Shown piece after piece: positions 16,468-24,214 of a stretch of 64,000 nucleotides of DNA. Source of the stretch: Polyangiaceae bacterium (GTDB lineage Bacteria; Myxococcota_A; Polyangia; Polyangiales; Polyangiaceae); assembly GCA_041389725.1 (NCBI GenBank), contig JAWKRG010000008.1, positions 124,001 through 188,000 on the forward strand, written 5' to 3'. A model generated the notes under the pieces. It had not been told where the DNA came from, made no database searches, and was given only the letters and a program-made list of their open reading frames with translations. The stretch's first letter is position 1; every line of letters begins with the position of its first letter. A program made the position numbers and the translations under genes.

Positions 16468-17595
16468 TCATGTGTCGCGCAGGGCTTGATACGCGGCCAG
16501 GAGCGCGTCGACGGCGCATTCGATCTCGCTTTCGGTGGTGAGGGTGCCCACGGAAAGGCGAACCGCACCCAGGGCGCGCTCCGGACTCAGTCCCATCGCC
16601 GTCAGCACGGACGACGGCGACTCCACGTCGGCGTGACAGGCGGAACCCGTGGACGCCATGAGCGCTGTCGCCTGCCTCAAGAGCGCGTTGCCGGAGACCC
16701 CGGGGAAGGAAACGTTGACGGTGTTGGGCAGGCGCTCATGCTCGGGACCGTTGAGTTCGAGCCCCGGGACCTTGGCGCGCAAACGCCACAGCAGGCCGTT
16801 CGCCAGGTTGGCCAGGCGCTCCCGGCGACCCTCGAGATCGCGGCGGCAGAGTTCCGCGGCCTTGCCGAGGCCGACGATGCTGGCGACGTTCTCGGTCCCG
16901 GGGCGGATCGAGCGTTCTTGGCCGCCGCCAACGAACACCGGGGTGATGCGCACGCTTCGACGCAGGATCAGCGCTCCCACACCCTTCGGCGCATACAGCT
17001 TGTGACCCGCGACGCTGATCAGATCCGCACCCAGCCCGTCGACGGCGATCTTCCCCGCGCTTTGTGCGGCGTCACAGTGCACGAGGGCTCCCTGCGAGTG
17101 GGCGTGGGCGACGATCTCCGCAAGGGGCATGATCGCACCGGTCTCGTTGTTGGCGTGCATCACGCTCACGAGCAGTGTCGACGCGTCCACGTGCTGGGCA
17201 ACGGCACCCGCCTCCACGCGTCCGTCGGTCGTGACGCCGACGCGGGTCACGCCAAAACCCCGAGTCTCCAGCGCTGCGCAGGGGCCGAGGGTGGCAGGGT
17301 GTTCGACGGTGGTGGTGACGATGTGGCGACGCGACGTACCTTCCGTGGCCAGACCCCAGAACGCGAGATGGGTTGCTTCGGTGCCGCCCGAGGTGAAGAC
17401 GACCTCGTCGGGTTCGACACCGAACAGCGCAGCGACTTCTTCTCGGGCCGTCTCGACAGCGGCGCGCGCTGCGCGACCCCGCGCGTGGGAGCTCGACGGA
17501 TTGCCGAACTCCCGGGTCAGGAAGGGCAGCATGGCCTCCAGGACTTCGGGCAGAATCGGCGTGGTGGCGTTGTAGTCGAGGTACACGGGTTCCAT
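16468..17595 (-). CDS. Cysteine desulfurase (NifS/IscS family)
   Basis: The 375-residue PLP enzyme removes sulfur from cysteine to form an enzyme persulfide, for Fe-S clusters or thiolation. VYLDYNATTP opens the fold, FTSGGTEATHLA binds the cofactor phosphate, HCDAAQSAGK holds the Asp/Gln pair, and SVAGHKLYAPKGVG carries the PLP-binding Lys. The loop STGSACHADVESPS supplies the catalytic Cys of a group I (IscS/NifS-like) enzyme. No iscU, iscA or iscR is adjacent. ATG at 17595 is preferred to GTG at 17616 because VYLDYNATTP should start near residue 4. It lies in a divergent pair with msrA (180 bp apart). Confidence 0.92.
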   Translation of the reverse strand: MEPVYLDYNATTPILPEVLEAMLPFLTREFGNPSSSHARGRAARAAVETAREEVAALFGVEPDEVVFTSGGTEATHLAFWGLATEGTSRRHIVTTTVEHPATLGPCAALETRGFGVTRVGVTTDGRVEAGAVAQHVDASTLLVSVMHANNETGAIMPLAEIVAHAHSQGALVHCDAAQSAGKIAVDGLGADLISVAGHKLYAPKGVGALILRRSVRITPVFVGGGQERSIRPGTENVASIVGLGKAAELCRRDLEGRRERLANLANGLLWRLRAKVPGLELNGPEHERLPNTVNVSFPGVSGNALLRQATALMASTGSACHADVESPSSVLTAMGLSPERALGAVRLSVGTLTTESEIECAVDALLAAYQALRDT

Positions 17596-17775
17596 GTCGG
17601 GCGCGAACTGTGCCACGGCCGGCGTCAGACCGGGGGCGCGGCGCGCGAGCTGGCGCTCATCGCGGGAGGCGACGCCGCACGCCGCAGAGCGTCGAGACCC
17701 AACCCACTGCCAAAATCCCGAGCGTGCAGGCGGAGCGGCCTTGCCGGCAGACAGCTACGTCACTAATCAAGGGAC

Positions 17776-18402
<627 letters not shown>

Positions 18403-18470
18403 GGGCGGCTCAGCGGATCCTTCGACAGATCAGGTCGACCCGCCTGAGACGCGGCCAATCCATCACTGGC

Positions 18471-19406
18471 TCAAGGGGCGTCGGCGCAGCAGCGGAAGCC
18501 CGTCTCCGTGCCGTTGTAGTACTCGTCGTGGGCCGTCTGGGCGGCACGACAATGATTGCGGCTCGGTTGCCAGTAGGCGCCCTTCATCGCCGCGCGCATC
18601 GGCCCTGGCCCGTCGCGGGCTACCATTTCTTCCAGGTTGCCGCTCAGGTTACGCACGCCAAAGGGGCTCTCGCAACGCGGGTACGCGTCCGAGGGTGCGC
18701 GGCGATCGATGAGCGTGCCCGCGCTGCTGACGATGTCGGTGTGGTCCGCGTTGCAGGCGGACGAATCCCGGGAAAACCCGTAGGGGTAGGGCCGCATCTC
18801 TTCACCCTCGCAGGCGAAGTTCCACTCGCTCTCGCGGCACACGCGCTTGCCGAGGGACTTGCAGGTGCGCGACGCGTCCGTGAGGCTCTTGTGGTTGGCC
18901 GGCAGGCTCTCACCCGCAGGCGTGTACTCGTCGCGATCGATGCAGAAGCGCATCGTCACGCGCGCCGACTTGCAGCGCGCGGGCTGTTCGTACTCTGCAC
19001 ATCGGAAGTAGTGGTAGGGACCTTCGGGGTCCATCCAACGCTTGCAGCGATGCTCGACGTCGGGGCAGTACTCTCCTTCCACCAGCACCATGTTCTCGGG
19101 GCAGGCTGAGGCTTCGGCGGCGACGGGGCGAGGAGCCTCCAAGGTGCGCGCAAGCGTCTCGGGGTTTGCCGCTGGGCTCGGAGTCGTGGGCGGCCCTGCT
19201 CCTGGCTGCTGGAACATCGTCATCGCGCCCCGGTCCGGGGTGGACTGCCATTCCGCAGTGGGCAGGGTGGTGTGTGTGCGCGCCACCCACATTGGGTACA
19301 CGCCCGCCGCGCAGAGGAGGGAGAACGCGGCTAGGAGCAAAGCACGCACGCGCAGGATGGATACAAGGATCGTTCCACGCACAGGCGGGAACTCGTACGC
19401 GCGCAT
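18471..19406 (-). CDS. Membrane-anchored FGE/SUMF1-like domain protein
   Basis: The 311-residue product has an N-terminal transmembrane or signal-anchor helix (about 14-42) and, from about 100, a formylglycine-generating-enzyme-like fold: FCIDRDEYT, LGKRVCRESEWNFAC, GNLEEMVARDG and the final ETGFRCC. The catalytic cysteine pair of true FGE is not complete: NHCRAAQ keeps only one of the two cysteines. Hence it is more likely a structural or binding member than a sulfatase activator. Many extra cysteines suggest extracytoplasmic disulfides. No sulfatase gene is nearby. Confidence 0.75.
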   Translation of the reverse strand: MRAYEFPPVRGTILVSILRVRALLLAAFSLLCAAGVYPMWVARTHTTLPTAEWQSTPDRGAMTMFQQPGAGPPTTPSPAANPETLARTLEAPRPVAAEASACPENMVLVEGEYCPDVEHRCKRWMDPEGPYHYFRCAEYEQPARCKSARVTMRFCIDRDEYTPAGESLPANHKSLTDASRTCKSLGKRVCRESEWNFACEGEEMRPYPYGFSRDSSACNADHTDIVSSAGTLIDRRAPSDAYPRCESPFGVRNLSGNLEEMVARDGPGPMRAAMKGAYWQPSRNHCRAAQTAHDEYYNGTETGFRCCADAP

Positions 19407-19513
19407 TCCCCAAGGATTTCCGGGAGAACACGCTGAATCACCGGCACCGATGGCGATGGACGACTAGCAAGGTTGCTGCGTCACTTTGGCAGCAGCGTTG
19501 AGGGCGACGGCCC

Positions 19514-20812
19514 TCACGTTGCCGGCGCGTCAGAATGGTGGCGCAGGACGATGGGGTCGGCTTCGTCGGCGACCAGGTATTCGAACTGGTTACGGAACTC
19601 GTCCAGGGACAGGCCCGCCGTCGCCGCGAACTTGGCGAGCTCGTGCGGATCCCGGAAGTCGTCGCGGCGCAGGCGCAGCATGTAGCGCCGGGCGATGTGG
19701 TAGTGCTCCGTGTTGGTGTCGACCATGCGTACGCGGGTACGGCCGGTCTGCGGATCCACCATGTCGACCAGGCGAATCGGCACGAAGTGACCGTGCTGCA
19801 GCGTGACCAAGGCCGCGTTTCCGCCCTCGAGTAAGTACTTGGCGGCGCAGTAGCCCAGATCGCGGGTGTACTCCATGTCGAAGGGCACCGGATCCGTGCA
19901 GCGCAGCTCGTAGCCGATGTTCTTGGCGACGATGGTGGTCTTGATGCCAAGTTCCCTCAGCCGCTCTTGGACCTTGGCTTTGAGCATCTCGCCGAAGTTG
20001 ATCTCGGCGATGCGCAGGTTGTCGTGAGCGTCGCGTTCGGTGTTGGCAACGTCGGCCAAGTCTTCGGGGTGGAGCTGTTCCACCAGGCCTTCGGCCAACA
20101 CCGCCGTGCCGTCACTGCGACCGTAGGACAGGCGCTTGACGATGGCGCCGGCCAAGATGTTCACCACGCGCGAGAGTCGCAGCGGCGCCTCGCCGAACTC
20201 TTCGGGGATGAGCGTCAAGGTCGCACCGGCGGCTTTGCCGATGCCGAGGGCCAAGTGTCCCGCCTTGCGGCCCATGGTGACGATGAAGTACCAGCGGCTG
20301 GTGGTGTAGGCGTCGACTTGAAGATCCTTGACGATGCTGACGCCGACATGGCGCGCGGTCTGAAAGCCAAAGGTAGAGATGCCGTCGGGCAAGTCCAGAT
20401 CGTTGTCGATGGTCTTCGGAACGTGCACCACGCGAATGCGTCCCTGGGCTTGCTGGCTCAGGCGCAGCGCGGTGAAGGCGGTGTCGTCACCGCCGATGGT
20501 GATCAGCTTGTCGACGTTGAGGCGAAGCAGCGAGATGATGGTGTTCTCGAGATGCTTCTCGTCGCGGGTGGGATTGGCGCGCGAGATCCCGATCACCGAG
20601 CCACCGCGGAAGTGAATGCGGCTGACGCCCTCGATGGTCAGGGGAGTGACGTGTCCAACGTCGCCCTTCATCAGCCACTGGAAGCCATCACGGATGCCGA
20701 GAACCGGCACGCCCGACACTTGCGCCCGAATGGTCGCTGCGCCGATTACGCTATTGATACCGGGGGCGGGGCCACCGCCGACGGCGATGGCAAGCACATG
20801 AGGTTGGGTCAC
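19514..20812 (-). CDS. 6-phosphofructokinase, probably PPi-dependent
   Basis: The 432-residue protein is a PfkA-family phosphofructokinase (GGGPAPGIN phosphate loop near residue 12). Two diagnostic positions point to pyrophosphate rather than ATP as phosphoryl donor: GGDD at 107-110 (ATP enzymes have GGDG) and PKTIDND at 132-138 (Lys where ATP enzymes usually have Gly). A PPi enzyme would make the fructose-6-phosphate/fructose-1,6-bisphosphate step reversible. MGRKAGHLA supplies the substrate-binding MGR motif. The ATG at 20812 gives the family-typical N-terminus. Confidence 0.88.
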   Translation of the reverse strand: MTQPHVLAIAVGGGPAPGINSVIGAATIRAQVSGVPVLGIRDGFQWLMKGDVGHVTPLTIEGVSRIHFRGGSVIGISRANPTRDEKHLENTIISLLRLNVDKLITIGGDDTAFTALRLSQQAQGRIRVVHVPKTIDNDLDLPDGISTFGFQTARHVGVSIVKDLQVDAYTTSRWYFIVTMGRKAGHLALGIGKAAGATLTLIPEEFGEAPLRLSRVVNILAGAIVKRLSYGRSDGTAVLAEGLVEQLHPEDLADVANTERDAHDNLRIAEINFGEMLKAKVQERLRELGIKTTIVAKNIGYELRCTDPVPFDMEYTRDLGYCAAKYLLEGGNAALVTLQHGHFVPIRLVDMVDPQTGRTRVRMVDTNTEHYHIARRYMLRLRRDDFRDPHELAKFAATAGLSLDEFRNQFEYLVADEADPIVLRHHSDAPAT

Positions 20813-20993
20813 GGTGGGGGAAATAGCGGAAACCCACCACCGATCTCAAGGATTACGCGCTGCGTTGCGCAGCGACGCACACGCGAAAGCAATCGGAGCT
20901 GGCGCAAAAGCTGCCGCCGGCCCCGCTCCAGGAGGGCAAGACGGGGAGTAGGAGGCGGGGAGCGGAACCGGCGGACGCGCGCTCTTTTTGCGG

Positions 20994-21518
20994 TCAGATG
21001 AAGATGATGTTGGCGCCTTTGGAGTAGTCGAAGAAGTCCATCGCGGTGATCACTTCCTTGACCTGAGGTACGAAGTCCTCCTTCTTCAGCTCCATCATGT
21101 CTGCGGCCATCTTGCAGGCGTAGAGTTCGGCGCCCGAGTCGGCCAGCGTCTCGATCAGTTCGCGAACGGGCGGAATGTCGAGCTTGTCGATGGTCTTCTT
21201 CATCATGCTCGTCGCCATCGACTGCATGCCCGGCAGCCCGCCGAGGAAGGTCGGCATGCCCATGCTCGGGTTGCCCACGGGGCAGATCTGCAGGTGATCG
21301 ATCTTCTTTTCCGTGATGATGTCCAATCCCCAGAAGGTGAAGAACAGAACGGCTTCGATGCCGGACATGCGTGCGGCGTTCGCCAGGATCAGCCCCGGGT
21401 AGGCCATGTCCAAGCTGCCCTTGGAGCAGATGATCGAGACCTTGCGAATGGGTTCGGGTTCGGGTGCCGGTACGAAACCAGGTGCCTTGTTTTCATTCGG
21501 TACGACTGCAGTTCCCAT
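20994..21518 (-). CDS. DsrE/DsrF-like (DsrE2) sulfur-carrier protein
   Basis: The 174-residue product belongs to the DsrE2/DrsE-like family of small sulfur-relay proteins (KVSIICSKGSLDMAYPGLILANAA opening, cut here; later GAELYACKMAADMM). Cys135 is the likely persulfide-carrying residue; Cys31 and Cys79 are additional thiols. Two hydrophobic stretches (IEAVLFFTFWGLDII; PTFLGGLPGMQSMA) are usual in this group and may favour membrane contact. It is the last gene of the sqr operon, 14 bp after the DsrC/TusE-like gene. ATG at 21518 is chosen for its strong GGGAGAC ribosome-binding site. Confidence 0.85.
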   Translation of the reverse strand: MGTAVVPNENKAPGFVPAPEPEPIRKVSIICSKGSLDMAYPGLILANAARMSGIEAVLFFTFWGLDIITEKKIDHLQICPVGNPSMGMPTFLGGLPGMQSMATSMMKKTIDKLDIPPVRELIETLADSGAELYACKMAADMMELKKEDFVPQVKEVITAMDFFDYSKGANIIFI

Positions 21519-21532
21519 GATCCGTCTCCCTT

Positions 21533-21847
21533 TCACACGCATCCGGCGGGCTTGTGTAGCCCGGCCAACTTCGCACTCAGCTTTCCCGGACCGCCCGGGA
21601 ACAGCGCGTAGAGTTCCTTCGTGGGAATGCCGCCCACCTTGGTGATGCGACGCAACCCGGGCGCCTGTCCCGTGCTCTCCCAGTCGGAGCGGCAGAAGCG
21701 CAGCACGTCCCAGTGCCGCTCGGTCAGCTGGATGCCGGACCCCTTTGCTAGCTCTTGAGCGACGTCGGGCGTCCAATCCTTGGGGTCCTCCAGGAACCCC
21801 TCGCCGTTGACGGGGATGTTCTTGCCGGCCACTTGCATCTCAGCCAT
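21533..21847 (-). CDS. DsrC/TusE-family sulfur relay protein lacking the second C-terminal cysteine
   Basis: The 104-residue protein matches the whole DsrC/TusE family (GEGFLEDPKDWTPDVA, LRRITKVGG, KELYALFPGGPGK) and ends in KPAGCV. In canonical DsrC the flexible arm carries two cysteines; the penultimate one is present (Cys103), but the second site, 11 residues before it, is Ala92. One-cysteine members act as sulfur acceptors (TusE-like, DsrC-like without trisulfide chemistry). Cys52 is in the core and probably unrelated. The gene overlaps the DUF1641 gene by 8 bp, so it belongs to the sqr operon. Its likely job is carrying sulfur between the oxidoreductase and DsrE2. Confidence 0.88.
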   Translation of the reverse strand: MAEMQVAGKNIPVNGEGFLEDPKDWTPDVAQELAKGSGIQLTERHWDVLRFCRSDWESTGQAPGLRRITKVGGIPTKELYALFPGGPGKLSAKLAGLHKPAGCV

Positions 21848-22586
21848 TGCTTGTCTCCTCTACGGACGTGCCGTTCGATCGGGCGCCCTGAGGGCGCCGC
21901 GCCATTTGTCGGGTCATCTCCAGCAACATGCCGATCCCTTCTTGAATCTCGGGTTCGCGCATGGCGCGCATCAGGCCCCAGAAAGTCACGCGGGGCGGGG
22001 GCTCGTGTTCCGGTTCCAGGGTGCTGAGGGCGTTGTTCGCCACTTTCAGCACCTCGGGCTGGGTCATGCGCTTCACGGTGTGGACGATCAGCATCAGGTT
22101 GTCCGCCAGGCGATCGACGTCTTCTTGAGAGGTCTGAGAGGCCACGCGGTCGAACAGCTCCATGCCACCCGCCATCAGGCGGAACCAGCCCCGGTCCTCC
22201 GCGCGCTGAAGAAACTCCACGGCGGTGCGTACGACGTCGCGACTCAAGGGCTGCACCTCGTCCACCAGGCTCTCCAGGTTCTCCAGATGGTCGAGTAGGC
22301 GGATGAAGCGCGGCGTGCTGCGCAGGGCCTTGCGCAAGAGGTGTGCGACTTCTTCGGAGTTGAACTCGCTCTCCATCTCGCCGAGCTTTTCGCTGGCGGC
22401 GGCGATGGCGTCGCGCAGAACGGGCACGAGTTCGTCTTTGAGTTCCTCGGCCGCGACGGTGCGCCGGTAGAGGTGATCTACTTGGCGGCTGAGCACGTCC
22501 ATGCGGTCGTTCATACGCCGCAGCTCGCGCGCCAGATCCGACTCGCGCGGCGGGCCGCTGCTGACGAGGGTGCCGCTCGTGGTCAT
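21840..22586 (-). CDS. DUF1641 family protein
   Basis: The 248-residue protein has coiled-coil helices at the N-terminus (RRMNDRMDVLSRQVDHLYRR), long amphipathic helices in the middle, and the DUF1641 hallmark near the C-terminus: FWGLMRAMREPEIQEGIGMLLEMTR. The domain is often found beside sulfide:quinone oxidoreductases or formate dehydrogenase-like enzymes, and its role is unknown. It overlaps the sqr stop/start by 4 bp (ATGA, 22583-22586) and the DsrC-like gene by 8 bp, which argues for one transcript and coupled translation. It may be an assembly or anchoring subunit. Confidence 0.85.
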   Translation of the reverse strand: MTTSGTLVSSGPPRESDLARELRRMNDRMDVLSRQVDHLYRRTVAAEELKDELVPVLRDAIAAASEKLGEMESEFNSEEVAHLLRKALRSTPRFIRLLDHLENLESLVDEVQPLSRDVVRTAVEFLQRAEDRGWFRLMAGGMELFDRVASQTSQEDVDRLADNLMLIVHTVKRMTQPEVLKVANNALSTLEPEHEPPPRVTFWGLMRAMREPEIQEGIGMLLEMTRQMARRPQGARSNGTSVEETSNG

Positions 22587-23815
22587 GCCGCCTTCTTTCC
22601 CGCCATCAGCATCTGCGCTTCGAGGGGCAGTTCGACGCCGCGAATGAGCTGGTTCCAGTACACCCAGCGGAACATCATCTTGCCCCAGTGGTTCATCCTG
22701 CTCTCGGCGAGGAGCGAGAAGGGACCCACGCCGGGCAGGGGGAACTTGCCGGGCAGCGGCTCGGTCTCGTAGTTGAAGTCGATGAGCAGGCCCTTGCCGA
22801 AGCCGGACTCGATGAAGCAGTTGGCGTGGCCATCGAAGGCGGGAAGCAGCGCTTGGCCTTCAATCTGGCGCAGGATGTTTTCGGTGAGCACCTCTGCTTC
22901 GAAGTGTGCGACGGAGCCCGCCTTTGAGGAGGGCAGGTTGGTGGCATCGCCGATGACGAAGACGTCCTCGTGGTTGAGGGCGCGCAGCGTGTGCTTGTCG
23001 GTGGGGACGTAGTTCAGCTCGTCACCCATCCCCGAGCGCTCCATGGCGTCGTCGCCCATGTTGGTAGGGATGGTGACGAACAGGTCGTAGTCGATCTCGA
23101 CCCCGCCGAAGCTCTTGATCTTGCGCTTTTCCCCGTCGACCTCGCCGATGTCGAAGTTGGTCTCGACGCGAATGTTCTTCGACTCGAGCAGATCGCCGAG
23201 CAACGCGGCGGCGCGTGGCTTGGTGAAGGCGCCGTCCAAGGGGGTGGCGTAGACGAGCTCGACCTTGTCGCGGATGCCCCACTCGTGGAACTGCCAGTCC
23301 GCCAAGAACAGGAACTCCAAGGGTGCGACGGGACACTTGATGGGCATCTCCGCAACGTTGAGCACGAGGCGCCCGCCTTCCCAATGGCGCAAGGTCTTGG
23401 CCAGGGCACTCGCGCCTTGGACCGTGTAGAAGTCGAAGGTGTTCCTCTGCCAGCCGTCACCCATCAGACCTTCGGTCTCGCTCGGACGGATCTGCGTTCC
23501 CGTCGCGATGATCAGAATGTCGTACTTGAGGTGTTGCCCCGTCGTCAGTCGCACGCGCTTCTGATCCGGTTCGATGACGTCGATCCCGCTCTGAACGAAG
23601 TTTGCGTTCGGTGGCAGAAACTCGGCCTTGGGCCGCTGGACCTCTTGCGGCTTGTAGATGCCGAAGGGGATGAAGAGAAAGCCGGGCTGGTAGTAGTGAA
23701 TGGGGTCCTGGTCGACGACGGTGATGGACCAAGCAGCGGGATCGAGTCGCCGAGACAGCTTGTTCACCATCATCGTTCCGGCCGTTCCAGCGCCAAGCAC
23801 GAGCAGTTTCTTCAC
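22583..23815 (-). CDS. sqr: Sulfide:quinone oxidoreductase-like flavoprotein
   Basis: The 410-residue FAD protein is of the sulfide:quinone oxidoreductase group. It opens with the nucleotide-binding KKLLVLGAGTAGTMM and has IIATGT. Redox cysteines are Cys161 (KCPVAPLEF) and Cys333 (NCFIESGFGKG), matching the two catalytic cysteines of SQRs that form and release the polysulfide or sulfane sulfur. VFVIGDATN closes the FAD site, and the C-terminal amphipathic region should touch the membrane quinone pool. A GTG start at 23815 is chosen: it has GGAGG five bases upstream and follows the sigma-54 promoter; a start at 23890 would lie upstream of that promoter. It heads the sqr-DUF1641-DsrC-DsrE2 operon. 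Confidence 0.9.
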   Translation of the reverse strand: MKKLLVLGAGTAGTMMVNKLSRRLDPAAWSITVVDQDPIHYYQPGFLFIPFGIYKPQEVQRPKAEFLPPNANFVQSGIDVIEPDQKRVRLTTGQHLKYDILIIATGTQIRPSETEGLMGDGWQRNTFDFYTVQGASALAKTLRHWEGGRLVLNVAEMPIKCPVAPLEFLFLADWQFHEWGIRDKVELVYATPLDGAFTKPRAAALLGDLLESKNIRVETNFDIGEVDGEKRKIKSFGGVEIDYDLFVTIPTNMGDDAMERSGMGDELNYVPTDKHTLRALNHEDVFVIGDATNLPSSKAGSVAHFEAEVLTENILRQIEGQALLPAFDGHANCFIESGFGKGLLIDFNYETEPLPGKFPLPGVGPFSLLAESRMNHWGKMMFRWVYWNQLIRGVELPLEAQMLMAGKKAA

Positions 23816-23851
23816 GGGATCCTCCGAACAGGGGTTGCGCGGCCCCGTAGA

Positions 23852-23866
23852 GCAGCGAGCGTGCCA
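23852..23866 (-). promoter_or_regulatory. Sigma-54 (-24/-12) promoter of the sqr operon
   Basis: Read on the minus strand, the 15-mer is TGGCACGCTCGCTGC, which matches the sigma-54 consensus TGGCACG-N4-TTGC at every defined base except the first T of TTGC. It lies 37 bp upstream of the GTG start of sqr, giving an untranslated leader of about 25 nt with a GGAGG ribosome-binding site. A sigma-54 activator gene lies 348 bp away on the opposite strand. Confidence 0.8.
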
Positions 23867-23930
23867 CGCGAAGGACGCAGGTGATTCCAAGTACTTGGCC
23901 GACTACATGACCGTCGTCATGTTTCAGAGC

Positions 23931-23967
23931 GTTCCAAGATGTCACTCTGGGAACGAAATGTTCCAAG
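23931..23967. promoter_or_regulatory. Candidate enhancer (UAS) with repeated GTTCCAAG sites
   Basis: GTTCCAAG occurs twice (23931-23938 and 23960-23967), 29 bp apart. The second copy overlaps a perfect dyad GGAAC-GAAAT-GTTCC (23950-23964). This lies about 65-115 bp upstream of the sqr -24 element, a normal distance for a bEBP binding site. Assignment to the neighbouring activator is inference. Confidence 0.45.
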
Positions 23968-23993
23968 CTGTTGCGAGGAAGCAGGAGACTGAG

Positions 23994-24182
23994 TTCACAG
24001 GAAGTTCGGAAGCTCGGAAGGGGTTGGGATTTGATCCCAGCCTCTCGCCTTCCGTCCATCCGTGCTTCCTGTGCTCTCTTTCTGAACTGAGGAAGATTCA
24101 CAGTTTCACAGGAAGTTCGGAAGCTCGGAAGGGGTTGTGGCTAGTCCCTTCCTCTGACTTCCGCCCTTGCGCCCTTCCTGTG
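23994..24182. repeat. Two-copy hairpin repeat in the sqr / activator intergenic region
   Basis: Two copies (A 23994-24073, B 24105-24182; spacing 111 bp) begin with an identical 33-bp block, each carrying tandem 8-mers GGAAGTTC / GGAAGCTC / GGAAGG. Each copy closes with an inverted arm: CACAGGAAG at 23996-24004 pairs with CTTCCTGTG at 24065-24073, and 24107-24115 pairs with 24174-24182. Inner arms CGGAAGG/CCTTCCG (A: 24015-24021 with 24048-24054) strengthen the dyad. Position and repetition fit a DNA-binding array, or an RNA hairpin in the 5' leader of the activator gene. No transposase or target-site duplication is seen. Confidence 0.85.
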
Positions 24183-24214
24183 CCCACTCTTCTCATTGCG
24201 TTGGCAGGTGAGGC

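Noticed and set aside
23816..23890. An upstream start for sqr at 23890
   Set aside because: The added residues lie on the promoter and have no similarity, whereas GTG at 23815 has a good ribosome-binding site and the family-typical N-terminus.
23994..24182. Hairpin repeats as an insertion-sequence remnant
   Set aside because: No transposase fragment or target-site duplication is present, and both copies lie between two linked genes.
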